Below are positions 6,433 to 12,817 of a DNA stretch of 15,997 bases, in pieces. The notes below the pieces were generated by a model. The model saw nothing but the letters and a program-made list of their open reading frames with translations. It was not told where the DNA came from and did not search any database. Source of the stretch: Bacillota bacterium (lineage in GTDB: Bacteria; Bacillota_A; Clostridia; Peptostreptococcales; Anaerovoracaceae). The position numbers and the translations under genes are program-made. Location of the stretch: assembly GCA_017457585.1 (NCBI GenBank), contig JAFTHD010000231.1, positions 1 through 15,997 on the forward strand, in the 5' to 3' direction. Position 1 is the stretch's first letter. Each line of letters opens with the position of its first letter.

Positions 6433-7320
6433 TTACTTGTAAATGATAACTTTCGTGTTCTTGCCGATATGATCGTATATCCACTTGGCATTTTTGATGT
6501 CAAGTCTGATGCATCCGTGCGATACGCCCGCTCCCAGTCTTCCGTCCTTAATCTTCACCGGTGTTTTCGCTCTCGTATAGAGCACGGAATGGAACAGATA
6601 GCCGTTGTATATTCTCGTTGCATACCAGCACCGGGAGCTGTAAGAGTCGAAATACCGCTGCTTGTATTTGCGGCCGAGATACTTGCCCGTCTTGAATGTA
6701 CCTTTGACTGTAGGGGTTGATTTCTTGCCGTCACCGCATTTCCAGTAATGTATTCGTTTCCAGTTGGCTTTCTTGCCCTTGTAAACGCCAACCCTGTGGG
6801 TAGAACAGTTTACGAGTATGAGATACTTGGTCTTGCTGGACTCCGAGTATGCCTTTACGTCCATCTTGCCGGAAGCACCCTTGTTAAGTTTGCCATCCTT
6901 GCCAAAGGAATAGACCTTGCCGGATATCTTTTTGATGCCTTTAACCGGCTTCCCCTTGGAATCGTAGTAATACTTGCTGCCATCGATCTTCTGCCAGCCT
7001 TTAAGGATTTTTTTCTTTTTCTCAGAAGACGCTTTGGTGGAAGCTTTCGTTGCGGCAGAGGAAGCTTTTGATGTAGTCGATGCGGCGCTGCCTTCGCTTC
7101 CCGATTTGGTAGAGTCTGTTACAGAAGGTTCTGTTTCGTGAGCAGCAGACTCTGAAGGCTCTGCGTTTACAGTCTCAGAGGCTTCCGTCTGCTCCGCGCC
7201 GGAGGGCTGCGAAGGATCAATATCGGCCCAAACGGGAACAGCCATGACAAAAGCTACTGCAAAGCTTGTCGCTGCAGATAGAAAGATCCTGATTTTTTTG
7301 CTCAGCCTCTTTGATTTCAT
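6433..7320 (-). CDS. Secreted L,D-transpeptidase (YkuD) with cell-wall-binding repeats
   Basis: Predicted extracellular L,D-transpeptidase of 295 aa that forms 3-3 peptidoglycan links or attaches proteins to the wall. Residues 1-32 are a signal peptide (basic start, hydrophobic core, likely cleavage after AVPVWA). Residues 33-100 are a Ser/Thr/Ala/Glu-rich linker, followed by a Lys run and two cell-wall-binding-type repeats (GWQKIDGSKYYYDSKGKPVK, GIKKISGKVYSFGKDGKL). The YkuD domain spans about 164-294 with His244 in YLFHSV and the intact VSHGCIRLD motif (catalytic Cys270). GGGAG lies about 9 bp before the ATG. It is first in a two-gene operon with its paralogue at 5672-6424; the two share domain order and the NAKWIY segment, so they look like a tandem duplication. 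Confidence 0.92.
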   Translation of the reverse strand: MKSKRLSKKIRIFLSAATSFAVAFVMAVPVWADIDPSQPSGAEQTEASETVNAEPSESAAHETEPSVTDSTKSGSEGSAASTTSKASSAATKASTKASSEKKKKILKGWQKIDGSKYYYDSKGKPVKGIKKISGKVYSFGKDGKLNKGASGKMDVKAYSESSKTKYLILVNCSTHRVGVYKGKKANWKRIHYWKCGDGKKSTPTVKGTFKTGKYLGRKYKQRYFDSYSSRCWYATRIYNGYLFHSVLYTRAKTPVKIKDGRLGAGVSHGCIRLDIKNAKWIYDHIGKNTKVIIYK

Positions 7321-7361
7321 AGATATCAGCTCCCGTTACTTGCAAAAGCGTATACGCATTC

Positions 7362-7391
7362 ATTATAATGGCAAACCAGGAAACAAGTCAA
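7362..7391 (-). promoter_or_regulatory. Sigma-A-type promoter of the L,D-transpeptidase operon
   Basis: On the minus strand TTGACT (7386-7391) and TATAAT (7362-7367) are separated by 18 bp, a close match to the housekeeping consensus. It lies about 40 bp before the start codon at 7320. It overlaps the 5' edge of the plus-strand MATE remnant. Confidence 0.75.
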
Positions 7392-7760
7392 CAGAATGGC
7401 AGATACCTTATGATTCCGTTCATAGAGAGCGACGCGCCTTCCTTTGAAAACATCGTGCAGCTTGGAGGGTGGTATTTCACCATCATCGGGCTGGGGCTTT
7501 TTAGCCTCTATGCGCTGCATATATACAGGCAGTCCCTTATGGGGCTGGGGAACACCATCTGGCCGCTTCTTTCGGGCGCAGGCGAATTTGCCGGAAGGGT
7601 GGGAACTGCCACCGTCCTCGTGTGGTTAATAGGCTACAGAGCGCTTCTCGGGGCAGAGGTAGCAGCCTTTATACTGGCGGATCTGTTTCCCGTTGCGCCT
7701 TATTATATTGTTCTTAGAAAGCGTGAAAGAGAACACAATTATTATGCAAAAAATGAATAA
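7368..7760 (+). pseudogene. C-terminal remnant of a MATE-family efflux transporter
   Basis: The encoded 130 residues resemble only the last third of a MATE drug/sodium antiporter. Visible landmarks are GRYLMI, a hydrophobic span, then YRQSLMGLGNTIWPLLSGAGEFAGR, which corresponds to the QGxGxT...xxGxxExxxR segment near the end of MATE proteins, two more spans and a basic tail (RKREREHN). Full MATE proteins are about 450 aa with 12 spans, so roughly two thirds is missing. The first ~10 residues (ANQETSQQN) do not look like MATE, there is no ribosome binding site before ATG 7368, and the reading frame meets a stop at 7320-7322. I call it a remnant left by a deletion whose edge is near 7370-7400. 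Expression as a small membrane protein cannot be excluded. Confidence 0.7.
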
Positions 7761-7776
7761 AACTTGACAATTTGTA

Positions 7777-7805
7777 TTGCATTACTCCACATTCCGCGAT
7801 ATTAT
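7777..7805 (+). promoter_or_regulatory. Probable promoter of the ROK regulator gene
   Basis: TTGCAT (7777-7782) and TATTAT (7800-7805) are spaced 17 bp apart, followed by an A/T-rich stretch and an SD at about 7846. A consensus TTGACA at 7764-7769 lies slightly upstream but has no -10 at a workable distance. Predicted from sequence only. Confidence 0.45.
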
Positions 7806-7856
7806 AAGAATATATATTTTAACTATTATATTAATGATGAAGAAACAGGTGAAGAT

Positions 7857-8879
7857 ATGAAGTGGAGTACTCCTGAAGTGAAACAGCTCAATAAGGAGCT
7901 TGTAAGAGAGGCGGTAAAGGAGCTTGGAGAATGTACCAAATCCGATGTGGCAAAGGAAACGGCGCTTTCCGTGGCAACGTGCAATACGCTGCTCAACGAG
8001 ATGCTCGAGGCAGGTGAAATCGTCAAGCAGGATCAGGAAGTGGCAAAGATGGGAAGGCCTGCTGACAGGTTCGTATATAATTCCGAATATCATCACGTTC
8101 TTGGACTTATGATCAGAGCCGTCGATTCCGTCACCGAGATAGCAAGCTTCGTGGCTGACGCGACGGGCAATGTGATAAAGAGCGAATCGAAGCGCATCGT
8201 TTCACCTACACAGCTTTCCATAGATGAAGTAATCGAGTCAAACCTGTCAGAGGATGAGCTGATAAAGTCCATCAGCATAGGAATCCCAGGCGTAACGAAG
8301 AGGGGTATCGTAGAGCGGTGCGATATTAAATCTCTCGTCGGCGCAGACCTGCAGGGAGCCTTTGCAAAAGAATACGGCCTCGACGTTGAGGTAAGAAACG
8401 ATATGGATTTCGTGTCCCTGGGCGTATTTAACTACGAATTCGACGGTACAGGGAACCTGGCGGTAGCCTATTTCCCTGAGCACAGCAGCGGTTATGTGGG
8501 CTGCGGATTCATCATCAACGAAAGGCTTTTGACCGGTTTTTCAAAATTCTCCGGCGAACTTTCATATATATCAGAGGGCTTCGGCATAAGCAGAGCCGCA
8601 GTCAAGGAAAAATGCCAGGATCACGATGAACTGGTGCGTCACGTTATGAGGATGGCGCTTGTCATCGCGACGACCATTGATCCGGAGGCGCTGGTGATTA
8701 TGAGCAGCAAAGTTACAGAGGATGACCTTGCCGTCATTCGAAGCGGACTGGGTGACATATTGACCGACAACCACGTGCCGAAGATAGAGCTGGGAAAAGA
8801 TGTGCTTGAGAGCTACAGAAACGGTCTAATCGTGGCCGCAATCAACAGGCTGGATTTCCCTCTCACATGCCCGATATAA
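7857..8879 (+). CDS. ROK-family transcriptional regulator (short, no zinc motif)
   Basis: A 340-aa protein with an N-terminal winged helix-turn-helix (about residues 8-72: LNKELVREAVKEL, TKSDVAKETALSVATCNTLL, then the wing GRPADRFVYN typical of ROK repressors) and a ROK sugar-kinase-like body. Recognisable pieces are SIGIPG, VRNDMDFVSLGVF, and GYVGCGFIINERLLTGFSKFSGELSYI, the family's glycine-rich and GE signature. The Zn-binding GHxnCxCGxxGCxE segment that normally follows is absent and about 50 residues shorter there. It probably senses a sugar or sugar phosphate and represses nearby carbohydrate genes. ATG 7857 has AGGTG about 7 bp upstream; longer in-frame extensions to TTG 7764 run through the promoter and are unlikely. 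The neighbour downstream is a broken aldolase gene, so its original target operon may have been lost. Confidence 0.82.
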   Translation: MKWSTPEVKQLNKELVREAVKELGECTKSDVAKETALSVATCNTLLNEMLEAGEIVKQDQEVAKMGRPADRFVYNSEYHHVLGLMIRAVDSVTEIASFVADATGNVIKSESKRIVSPTQLSIDEVIESNLSEDELIKSISIGIPGVTKRGIVERCDIKSLVGADLQGAFAKEYGLDVEVRNDMDFVSLGVFNYEFDGTGNLAVAYFPEHSSGYVGCGFIINERLLTGFSKFSGELSYISEGFGISRAAVKEKCQDHDELVRHVMRMALVIATTIDPEALVIMSSKVTEDDLAVIRSGLGDILTDNHVPKIELGKDVLESYRNGLIVAAINRLDFPLTCPI

Positions 8880-9253
8880 GGAGAAGGCATGCAGAAGAAA
8901 CGAAGGTAGATGCACTGGCGGTTGCAATCGGAAACGCCCACGGATTTTACAAAGGCGTGCCGGTGCTCTCCCACGAGACACTTTGCGAAATCTCGGAGCG
9001 CGTTAAGGTGCCCCTCGTGCTTCACGGAGGAACAGGGATAAGCTGGGAGGACTTCCGGAACGTTATCCGCGAGGGAATCCGCAAGGTGAACATCGCGACT
9101 GCAAATCTCAATGCCTGCACCATGGGAGCACGGGACTATCTAATTGCAGCAGAGCACCCCGACTACTTTGGCATGAATGAAGCCATGGTTTCTGCCACAT
9201 TTAATAATGTGGCAAGGCACATAGACGTTTTTAATATGACTCACCTCCTTTAA
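8867..9253 (+). pseudogene. C-terminal remnant of a class II ketose-bisphosphate aldolase
   Basis: The encoded 128 residues match only the second half of fructose/tagatose-bisphosphate aldolases. Landmarks are EETKVDALAVAIGNAHGFYKG, VPLVLHGGTGISWEDFRNVI and GIRKVNIATANLNA, the family's zinc-ligand His and phosphate-binding glycine segments. The N-terminal half with the catalytic Asp and the first zinc ligands is missing; full enzymes are about 280-310 aa. The frame can open at ATG 8867 inside the ROK gene, but there is no ribosome binding site there. A good SD (AAGGAG, 8877-8882) precedes a different ATG at 8889 that runs into TAG after six codons. The pattern fits deletion of the 5' half of an aldolase gene that once followed the regulator. 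Confidence 0.78.
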
Positions 9254-9290
9254 TTCGGGTGACAATAGAGTGTATAGAAATGATTATCGA

Positions 9291-9317
9291 AAAACATCTG
9301 CCAGTCAGATGTTTTTT
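9291..9317 (+). terminator. Rho-independent terminator after the aldolase remnant
   Basis: AAAACATCTG (9291-9300), a 5-nt loop CCAGT, then CAGATGTTTT (9306-9315), with the T-run continuing to 9317. It closes the ROK/aldolase transcript. Confidence 0.85.
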
Positions 9318-9339
9318 GGTGTGTGTGAAAGTATATGTA

Positions 9340-9348
9340 TGATATAAT
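9340..9348 (+). promoter_or_regulatory. Extended -10 promoter of the xpaC-telA pair
   Basis: TGATATAAT gives a perfect TATAAT at 9343-9348 with an upstream TG. The -35 region (TGTGTG at 9320-9325) is poor. It lies just after the preceding terminator and 35 bp before ATG 9383. The nine bases are identical to those before the PAP2 gene at 4585-4593. Confidence 0.6.
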
Positions 9349-9382
9349 AAATCAGACAATTATGTAATTTGGAGGTATACGG

Positions 9383-10690
9383 ATGAAAACATGCGCTAAA
9401 TGCGGTTCTATTTTTGCGGACGATAAGCTGTCATGTCCTTTCTGCGGTGGGGCGCCTGTTGGCAGCGGTCAGGGACCGCACGTTAATCAGCATCAGGATA
9501 TTCACAGTAAATACGGCGATCAGAAGACGGCGGATACGGGATACTATAAGGTAAACGATGCAGGAATGCGTATAACCGACTGGTACGAGAGCCTTTGGTT
9601 TATCATAGTTACGGCTCTCGTAGGTGCATGGCCGATAACCATTGCCATGATCGCTCTCAGAATATATAGAAACAGCCTGTTCCAGACGGTGCAGCCTGTG
9701 AGACCGGGGCAAAATGCGCAGAAGCCGGGACAGCAGGCTGGGCAGAACGCCCAGGGCAAGACGGGCTCCGGAGTCAACCAGGGACCTGCCAAGCCGAATC
9801 TTTCGTCTTCAAAGGGTACGGGCAAGCTCATAGCAGGAAGTATCTTAGGCGGCGTAGGACTCCTGGTGGCCGGCAACATCCCGGGAAGCGGAGACGGCAT
9901 GCTGACCCAAGGAATTCTGTCAGCAATGCTGGTAGCCGTAGGTGCGATTCTTGTAGGTTCCTTTATGACGACCAACAAGAGCATGCACATGTACGAGGCG
10001 CTCATCGATAATCGCGGCAACACAAAGATCAGCTTCATAGCTTCAAGGGTAGGCAAGAAGGTTGACGTTGTAAGGACGCAGCTTCAGAAGCTGATCAACA
10101 AGGGATTCCTGGCAGAGCCGGACAAGGGCATTGCAGCGTATATTAATGGCGAGTACGACCTGGTTGTCATGACAAAGGACGGCAAGCCTATCGTTCCGGT
10201 TGAAGAGACAATGGCGAAGGAAATCGCAAAGAAGAAGGCTAAGGAAGCGGCTGATGCGGAGAAAGCAAGGCGTGATGCAGCAGTTACTCCTGAGGACAGG
10301 CTTATCATAGCCCTCGGTGATGCAGTTGACGCGACCAAGGATATCGATGCTATAGAATATCTCCAGAGGATAAAGAATTCCGTTGTCAATATCAAGAAGC
10401 TTCTGGCAGATAATCCGGAAGAAAACGACCGCAAGAGCGTTCAGAAGATGAAGGAGTCATATATTCCGAGCACGATTCAGATGATCGAAAAGTACGTGGA
10501 CACTACCACATCGGAGGATGCGAGAAACCAGATCAAGGGCATGTTCTCTACCATGGCTACAGCGTACAAGAACATAGAGAAGCAGCTTCAGGAAAAGGAT
10601 GACATCGATACGGGTATAGACATCGAGGTGCTCAAGCAGACTCTCGCAAGGGACGGACTGCTGGATCCTGATTTTAACGTGAAGGCGTAA
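9383..10690 (+). CDS. Zinc-ribbon XpaC-like membrane protein (5-bromo-4-chloroindolyl phosphate hydrolysis family)
   Basis: A 435-aa protein with a clear domain order. Residues 1-24 form a zinc ribbon (C4-x2-C7-x10-C18-x2-C21). A first membrane span (about 68-93) is followed by a Gln/Gly/Pro-rich linker (about 102-146) and two more spans (about 150-195). Residues about 200-262 look like a winged-helix segment (MYEALIDNRGNTKISFIASR, KKVDVVRTQLQKLINKGFL). A Lys/Ala/Glu-rich helix then leads to a C-terminal XpaC-type domain (about 290-435, with SYIPSTIQMIEKYVD). XpaC was named for a phosphate-ester phenotype; its real function is not settled. GGAGG is 8-9 bp before ATG 9383. A TelA-family gene follows 47 bp downstream, the same pairing as xpaC-yaaN in Bacillus subtilis, which supports the assignment. 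A role in membrane or envelope stress is inference. Confidence 0.75.
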   Translation: MKTCAKCGSIFADDKLSCPFCGGAPVGSGQGPHVNQHQDIHSKYGDQKTADTGYYKVNDAGMRITDWYESLWFIIVTALVGAWPITIAMIALRIYRNSLFQTVQPVRPGQNAQKPGQQAGQNAQGKTGSGVNQGPAKPNLSSSKGTGKLIAGSILGGVGLLVAGNIPGSGDGMLTQGILSAMLVAVGAILVGSFMTTNKSMHMYEALIDNRGNTKISFIASRVGKKVDVVRTQLQKLINKGFLAEPDKGIAAYINGEYDLVVMTKDGKPIVPVEETMAKEIAKKKAKEAADAEKARRDAAVTPEDRLIIALGDAVDATKDIDAIEYLQRIKNSVVNIKKLLADNPEENDRKSVQKMKESYIPSTIQMIEKYVDTTTSEDARNQIKGMFSTMATAYKNIEKQLQEKDDIDTGIDIEVLKQTLARDGLLDPDFNVKA

Positions 10691-10737
10691 GTTACTGTGA
10701 TATTAAAATAATGTTATTTTGAGAAGGAGAACTGAGA

Positions 10738-12000
10738 ATGGCAGATATGTTTAATGATGTAAAAAACGATGTAATACCGGAAGCAGAAATCAAGCTTGAA
10801 ACGGAACCTGCAGTGGAAGTTGAAGCGGCACCTGCAGCACCTGTTGCGCAGGCACAGGCAGTTCAGGAAGTTGCGGCAGGCGCAAACATGGAACTGGTTA
10901 TGCCGTCCCTTACACTCGACGCTATGGATGAAGCCGTCGTTGAGAAGATGGAAGAACAGGACAAAGAGGAATTTAAGCTCCAGTCATTCTCTGAAGAAGA
11001 GCTTAAGCAGATAAACGAATTCGCAGAAAAGATAGATCTGCACGACTCCAACTTGATGGTTACCTACGGCGCAGGCGCGCAGAAGAGGCTTTCCGACTTC
11101 AGCACGGAGACGCTGGCTCAGGTAAAGAACAAGGACCTGGATGAAATTGGAGATCTGCTCAGCGGACTCATGGCTGATCTCAAGTATGATCCTTCAAAGG
11201 AAAAGAAAGGACTCTTCGGGCTCTTCGGCAAGAACGCAAACAAGCTGGAGCACTTTAAGGCTTACTACGGGAAGGTGGAGACCAGCATCGACTCGGTAAC
11301 AAAATCTCTGGAAAAGCACCAGGAAACTTTGCTCAAGGATATTGCGATTCACGACAGACTTTACGAGAACAACAAGCTTTACTTCAAGGAACTGACCATG
11401 TACATTGCGGCAGGTAAGCTTGCACTGGATAAGGCGAGAAACGAGGAACTTCCGGCACTGAAGGCAAAGGCAGAGGCGTCCGGTCTCGCAGAGGACGCGC
11501 AGGAAGCACGAGACTTTGCATCCATGTGCGAGCGCTTCGAGAAGAAGCTTCACGACCTGGATCTGACGAGAGCTGTTTGCCTGCAGAACGCACCGCAGAT
11601 CAGGCTTACTCAGAACAACGCCATCATCCTGAGCGATAAGATTCAGACGACGCTCATGAACACCATTCCAATGTGGAAGAATCAGCTGGTCATCACTATG
11701 GGACTGGCTCACAACAAGGAAGCTGTTCAGGCGCAGCAGATGGTTACCAACACGACAAACGATATTCTGAAGAAGAACGCAGAACTGCTTCACCAGGGAA
11801 CCGTTGAAGTTGCAGAGGAGAACGAGCGCGGTATCGTGGACATCGAAACGCTCCAGCACACCAATGAAGAGCTTATCGCTACCATCGACGACCTGATGAA
11901 GATTCAGGAAGAGGGCAGACAGAAGAGAAGAGAGGCAGAGGCAGAGCTTACGAGAATCGAGAATAATCTCAAGGCTAAGCTGATCGAGATTTCAAAGTAG
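10738..12000 (+). CDS. TelA-family protein (toxic anion resistance family, YaaN-like)
   Basis: A 420-aa soluble, helical protein. Residues 1-60 are an acidic, Ala/Pro/Glu-rich variable segment. From about residue 75 the sequence follows the TelA family: LMVTYGAGAQKRLSDFSTETLA, VKNKDLDEIGDLLSGLMADL, a KKGLFGLFGK loop, then long helices with coiled-coil character. LTQNNAIILSDKIQTTLMNT and IPMWKNQLVITMGLAHNKEA are the most family-like blocks. The C-terminal 60 residues are a charged coiled coil. TelA was first linked to tellurite resistance, but the family is widespread and many members have no proven anion role. AAGGAG precedes the ATG. It is the second gene of an operon with the XpaC-like protein at 9383-10690. 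Confidence 0.88.
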   Translation: MADMFNDVKNDVIPEAEIKLETEPAVEVEAAPAAPVAQAQAVQEVAAGANMELVMPSLTLDAMDEAVVEKMEEQDKEEFKLQSFSEEELKQINEFAEKIDLHDSNLMVTYGAGAQKRLSDFSTETLAQVKNKDLDEIGDLLSGLMADLKYDPSKEKKGLFGLFGKNANKLEHFKAYYGKVETSIDSVTKSLEKHQETLLKDIAIHDRLYENNKLYFKELTMYIAAGKLALDKARNEELPALKAKAEASGLAEDAQEARDFASMCERFEKKLHDLDLTRAVCLQNAPQIRLTQNNAIILSDKIQTTLMNTIPMWKNQLVITMGLAHNKEAVQAQQMVTNTTNDILKKNAELLHQGTVEVAEENERGIVDIETLQHTNEELIATIDDLMKIQEEGRQKRREAEAELTRIENNLKAKLIEISK

Positions 12001-12045
12001 GTGCGCCCCTTCGTGGCGGCCTGTTGCAGTGCTCTGCTCCCCGTT

Positions 12046-12237
12046 GCAATACCTAAATGCGGTTTTTCGTGATTTCAGAATTGCAACACGCCGATTATAA
12101 TACCTAAAACGTATTTTTAAGGATTTCAGAATTGCAAGTTCTGGGATTACAATTCTATATTAAGAAAAACTCGATTTCAGAATTCCTTTTAACGATTTGC
12201 AATTCTGAAAGCGGGTTTTTTTGCGTTTAGGTATTGC
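12046..12237. repeat. Array of four 39-bp imperfect palindromes at 51-bp intervals
   Basis: Units begin at 12046, 12097, 12148 and 12199, an exact 51-bp step, with 12-bp unrelated spacers. Units 1 and 2 have a left arm like GCAATACCTAAA and a right arm TTTCAGAATTGC around a 15-bp T-rich centre. Unit 3 has a left arm resembling ACAATTCT and a right arm TTTCAGAATT. Unit 4 has the arms swapped and inverted: GCAATTCTGAAA and TTTAGGTATTGC. Each unit can form an imperfect hairpin. Arms of units 1 and 4 are also perfectly complementary over 12 bp at both ends. I know no named element with these arms. It is too degenerate and palindromic for CRISPR. Confidence 0.75.
12175..12222 (+). terminator. Terminator of xpaC-telA built from repeat arms
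   Basis: TTTCAGAATT (12175-12184) pairs perfectly with AATTCTGAAA (12201-12210) across a 16-nt loop, followed by GCGGG and seven T (12216-12222). It uses the right arm of repeat unit 3 and the left arm of unit 4, and is the first good U-tailed hairpin after the telA stop. The five bases between stem and T-run make it slightly imperfect. Confidence 0.55.
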
Positions 12238-12305
12238 AGGCACAAAAGCAAAGGAGACAATATAGGCTGTGATGTGACAGGCTCTCCTGAGAGTGCGGCA
12301 ATACA

Positions 12306-12348
12306 AAACAAAACGGCACCATGTCCTGCGGTGCCGCCTCGTTTGTTT
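12306..12348. terminator. Terminator-like hairpin, possibly bidirectional
   Basis: CGGCACC (12314-12320) and GGTGCCG (12330-12336) form a 7-bp stem with a 9-nt loop. It is flanked by an A-rich left side and GTTTGTTT on the right that can extend the stem. On the minus strand the stem is followed by TTTTGTTTTG; on the plus strand by CCTCGTTTGTTT. No minus-strand gene ends here, so its role is open. The stretch 12349-12488 contains no gene I can support. Confidence 0.5.
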
Positions 12349-12488
12349 CATTGTTATCGTTTTAAGTTAGAGGAAGGATTTTTATTTCTTTTGTTCCTTG
12401 GAACAATTATAATATAGACTGTTTATGTGCAGATTTATGGGTGGGAATGTGAAGGTTTCTTGAAGAAACATGCATGATAATGTGATGA

Positions 12489-12621
12489 GCCGTCGGTACA
12501 GTATTTACGGTCGTTTTGCAAGGGATTACTTCTCGAGAGTGTAACATATGTCTTGCCGGTTAAGACATAATTTACGGTTGTTTTTGCAAGAAAACGTTAC
12601 TTTTTACTTCAAGTGTGCTAC
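12489..12621 (+). repeat. Diverged tandem duplication upstream of tRNA-Gly
   Basis: Segments 12489-12554 and 12555-12621 both start GCCG, then share ATTTACGGTCGTTTTGCAAG versus ATTTACGGTTGTTTTTGCAAG-like blocks (12503 and 12570), then TTACTT and AGTGTNNNACA. The offset is 66-67 bp with small indels. The second copy merges into the tRNA promoter, so the first may be a decayed second promoter. Confidence 0.6.
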
Positions 12622-12624
12622 AAT
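12596..12624 (+). promoter_or_regulatory. Probable promoter of tRNA-Gly
   Basis: TACAAT (12619-12624) sits 10 bp before the mature 5' end of the tRNA, with GTTACT (12596-12601) 17 bp upstream as a weak -35. Confidence 0.5.
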
Positions 12625-12634
12625 ACACACATGT

Positions 12635-12708
12635 GCGGATGTAGTTCAATGGCAGAACTTCAGCTTCCCAAGCTGATAACGCGAGTTCGATTCTCGTCAT
12701 CCGCTCCA
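12635..12708 (+). tRNA. tRNA-Gly, anticodon CCC, CCA encoded
   Basis: The sequence folds as a complete cloverleaf. The acceptor stem pairs GCGGATG with CATCCGC, the D stem is GTTC/GAAC, and the anticodon stem TCAGC/GCTGA closes the loop TTCCCAA. The T arm is CGAG-TTCGATT-CTCG with an extra G-U pair. Anticodon CCC reads GGG glycine codons. The discriminator base is T and CCA is encoded at 12706-12708. It appears to be a single-gene transcript with its own promoter and terminator. Confidence 0.93.
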
Positions 12709-12723
12709 TTTACCACAGGGGAA

Positions 12724-12751
12724 CAACAGGCCGCATGTGCGGCTTTTGTTG
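12724..12751 (+). terminator. Terminator after tRNA-Gly
   Basis: GCCGC-ATGT-GCGGC (12730-12743) followed by TTTT, with an outer CAACA/TGTTG pairing that lengthens the hairpin, 16 bp after the tRNA. A loose T-rich tail follows. Confidence 0.75.
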
Positions 12752-12817
12752 ATTTTGCAAGATGATGAGATACTGCCATTTGGATATGCAGTAGAACTGT
12801 TTACAGAGGTCTTGAGG

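Noticed and set aside
7764..7856. N-terminal extension of the ROK regulator from TTG 7764
   Set aside because: It would translate the promoter region, has no ribosome binding site, and the extra residues do not resemble ROK proteins; ATG 7857 has a good SD.
9193..9214. Perfect 9-bp inverted repeat with a 4-nt loop
   Set aside because: It lies inside the aldolase coding remnant where the encoded residues (SATFNNVARH) are family-like, and no U-run follows; probably chance.
9243..9253. Minus-strand AAAGGAGGTGA, a perfect Shine-Dalgarno
   Set aside because: No start codon follows at a usable distance on the minus strand and no coding frame opens; likely coincidental.
12046..12237. CRISPR array
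   Set aside because: Repeats are degenerate and palindromic, spacers are only 12 bp, one unit is inverted, and there are no cas genes.
12160..12351. Minus-strand open frame of 63 codons in the telA-tRNA gap
   Set aside because: It runs through the palindromic array and a terminator hairpin, has no ribosome binding site and a composition unlike the real genes.
12737..12817. N-terminal extension of the flavoprotein from GTG 12737
   Set aside because: The codon lies in the tRNA terminator hairpin; ATG 12818 has an SD and starts exactly at the flavodoxin fold.
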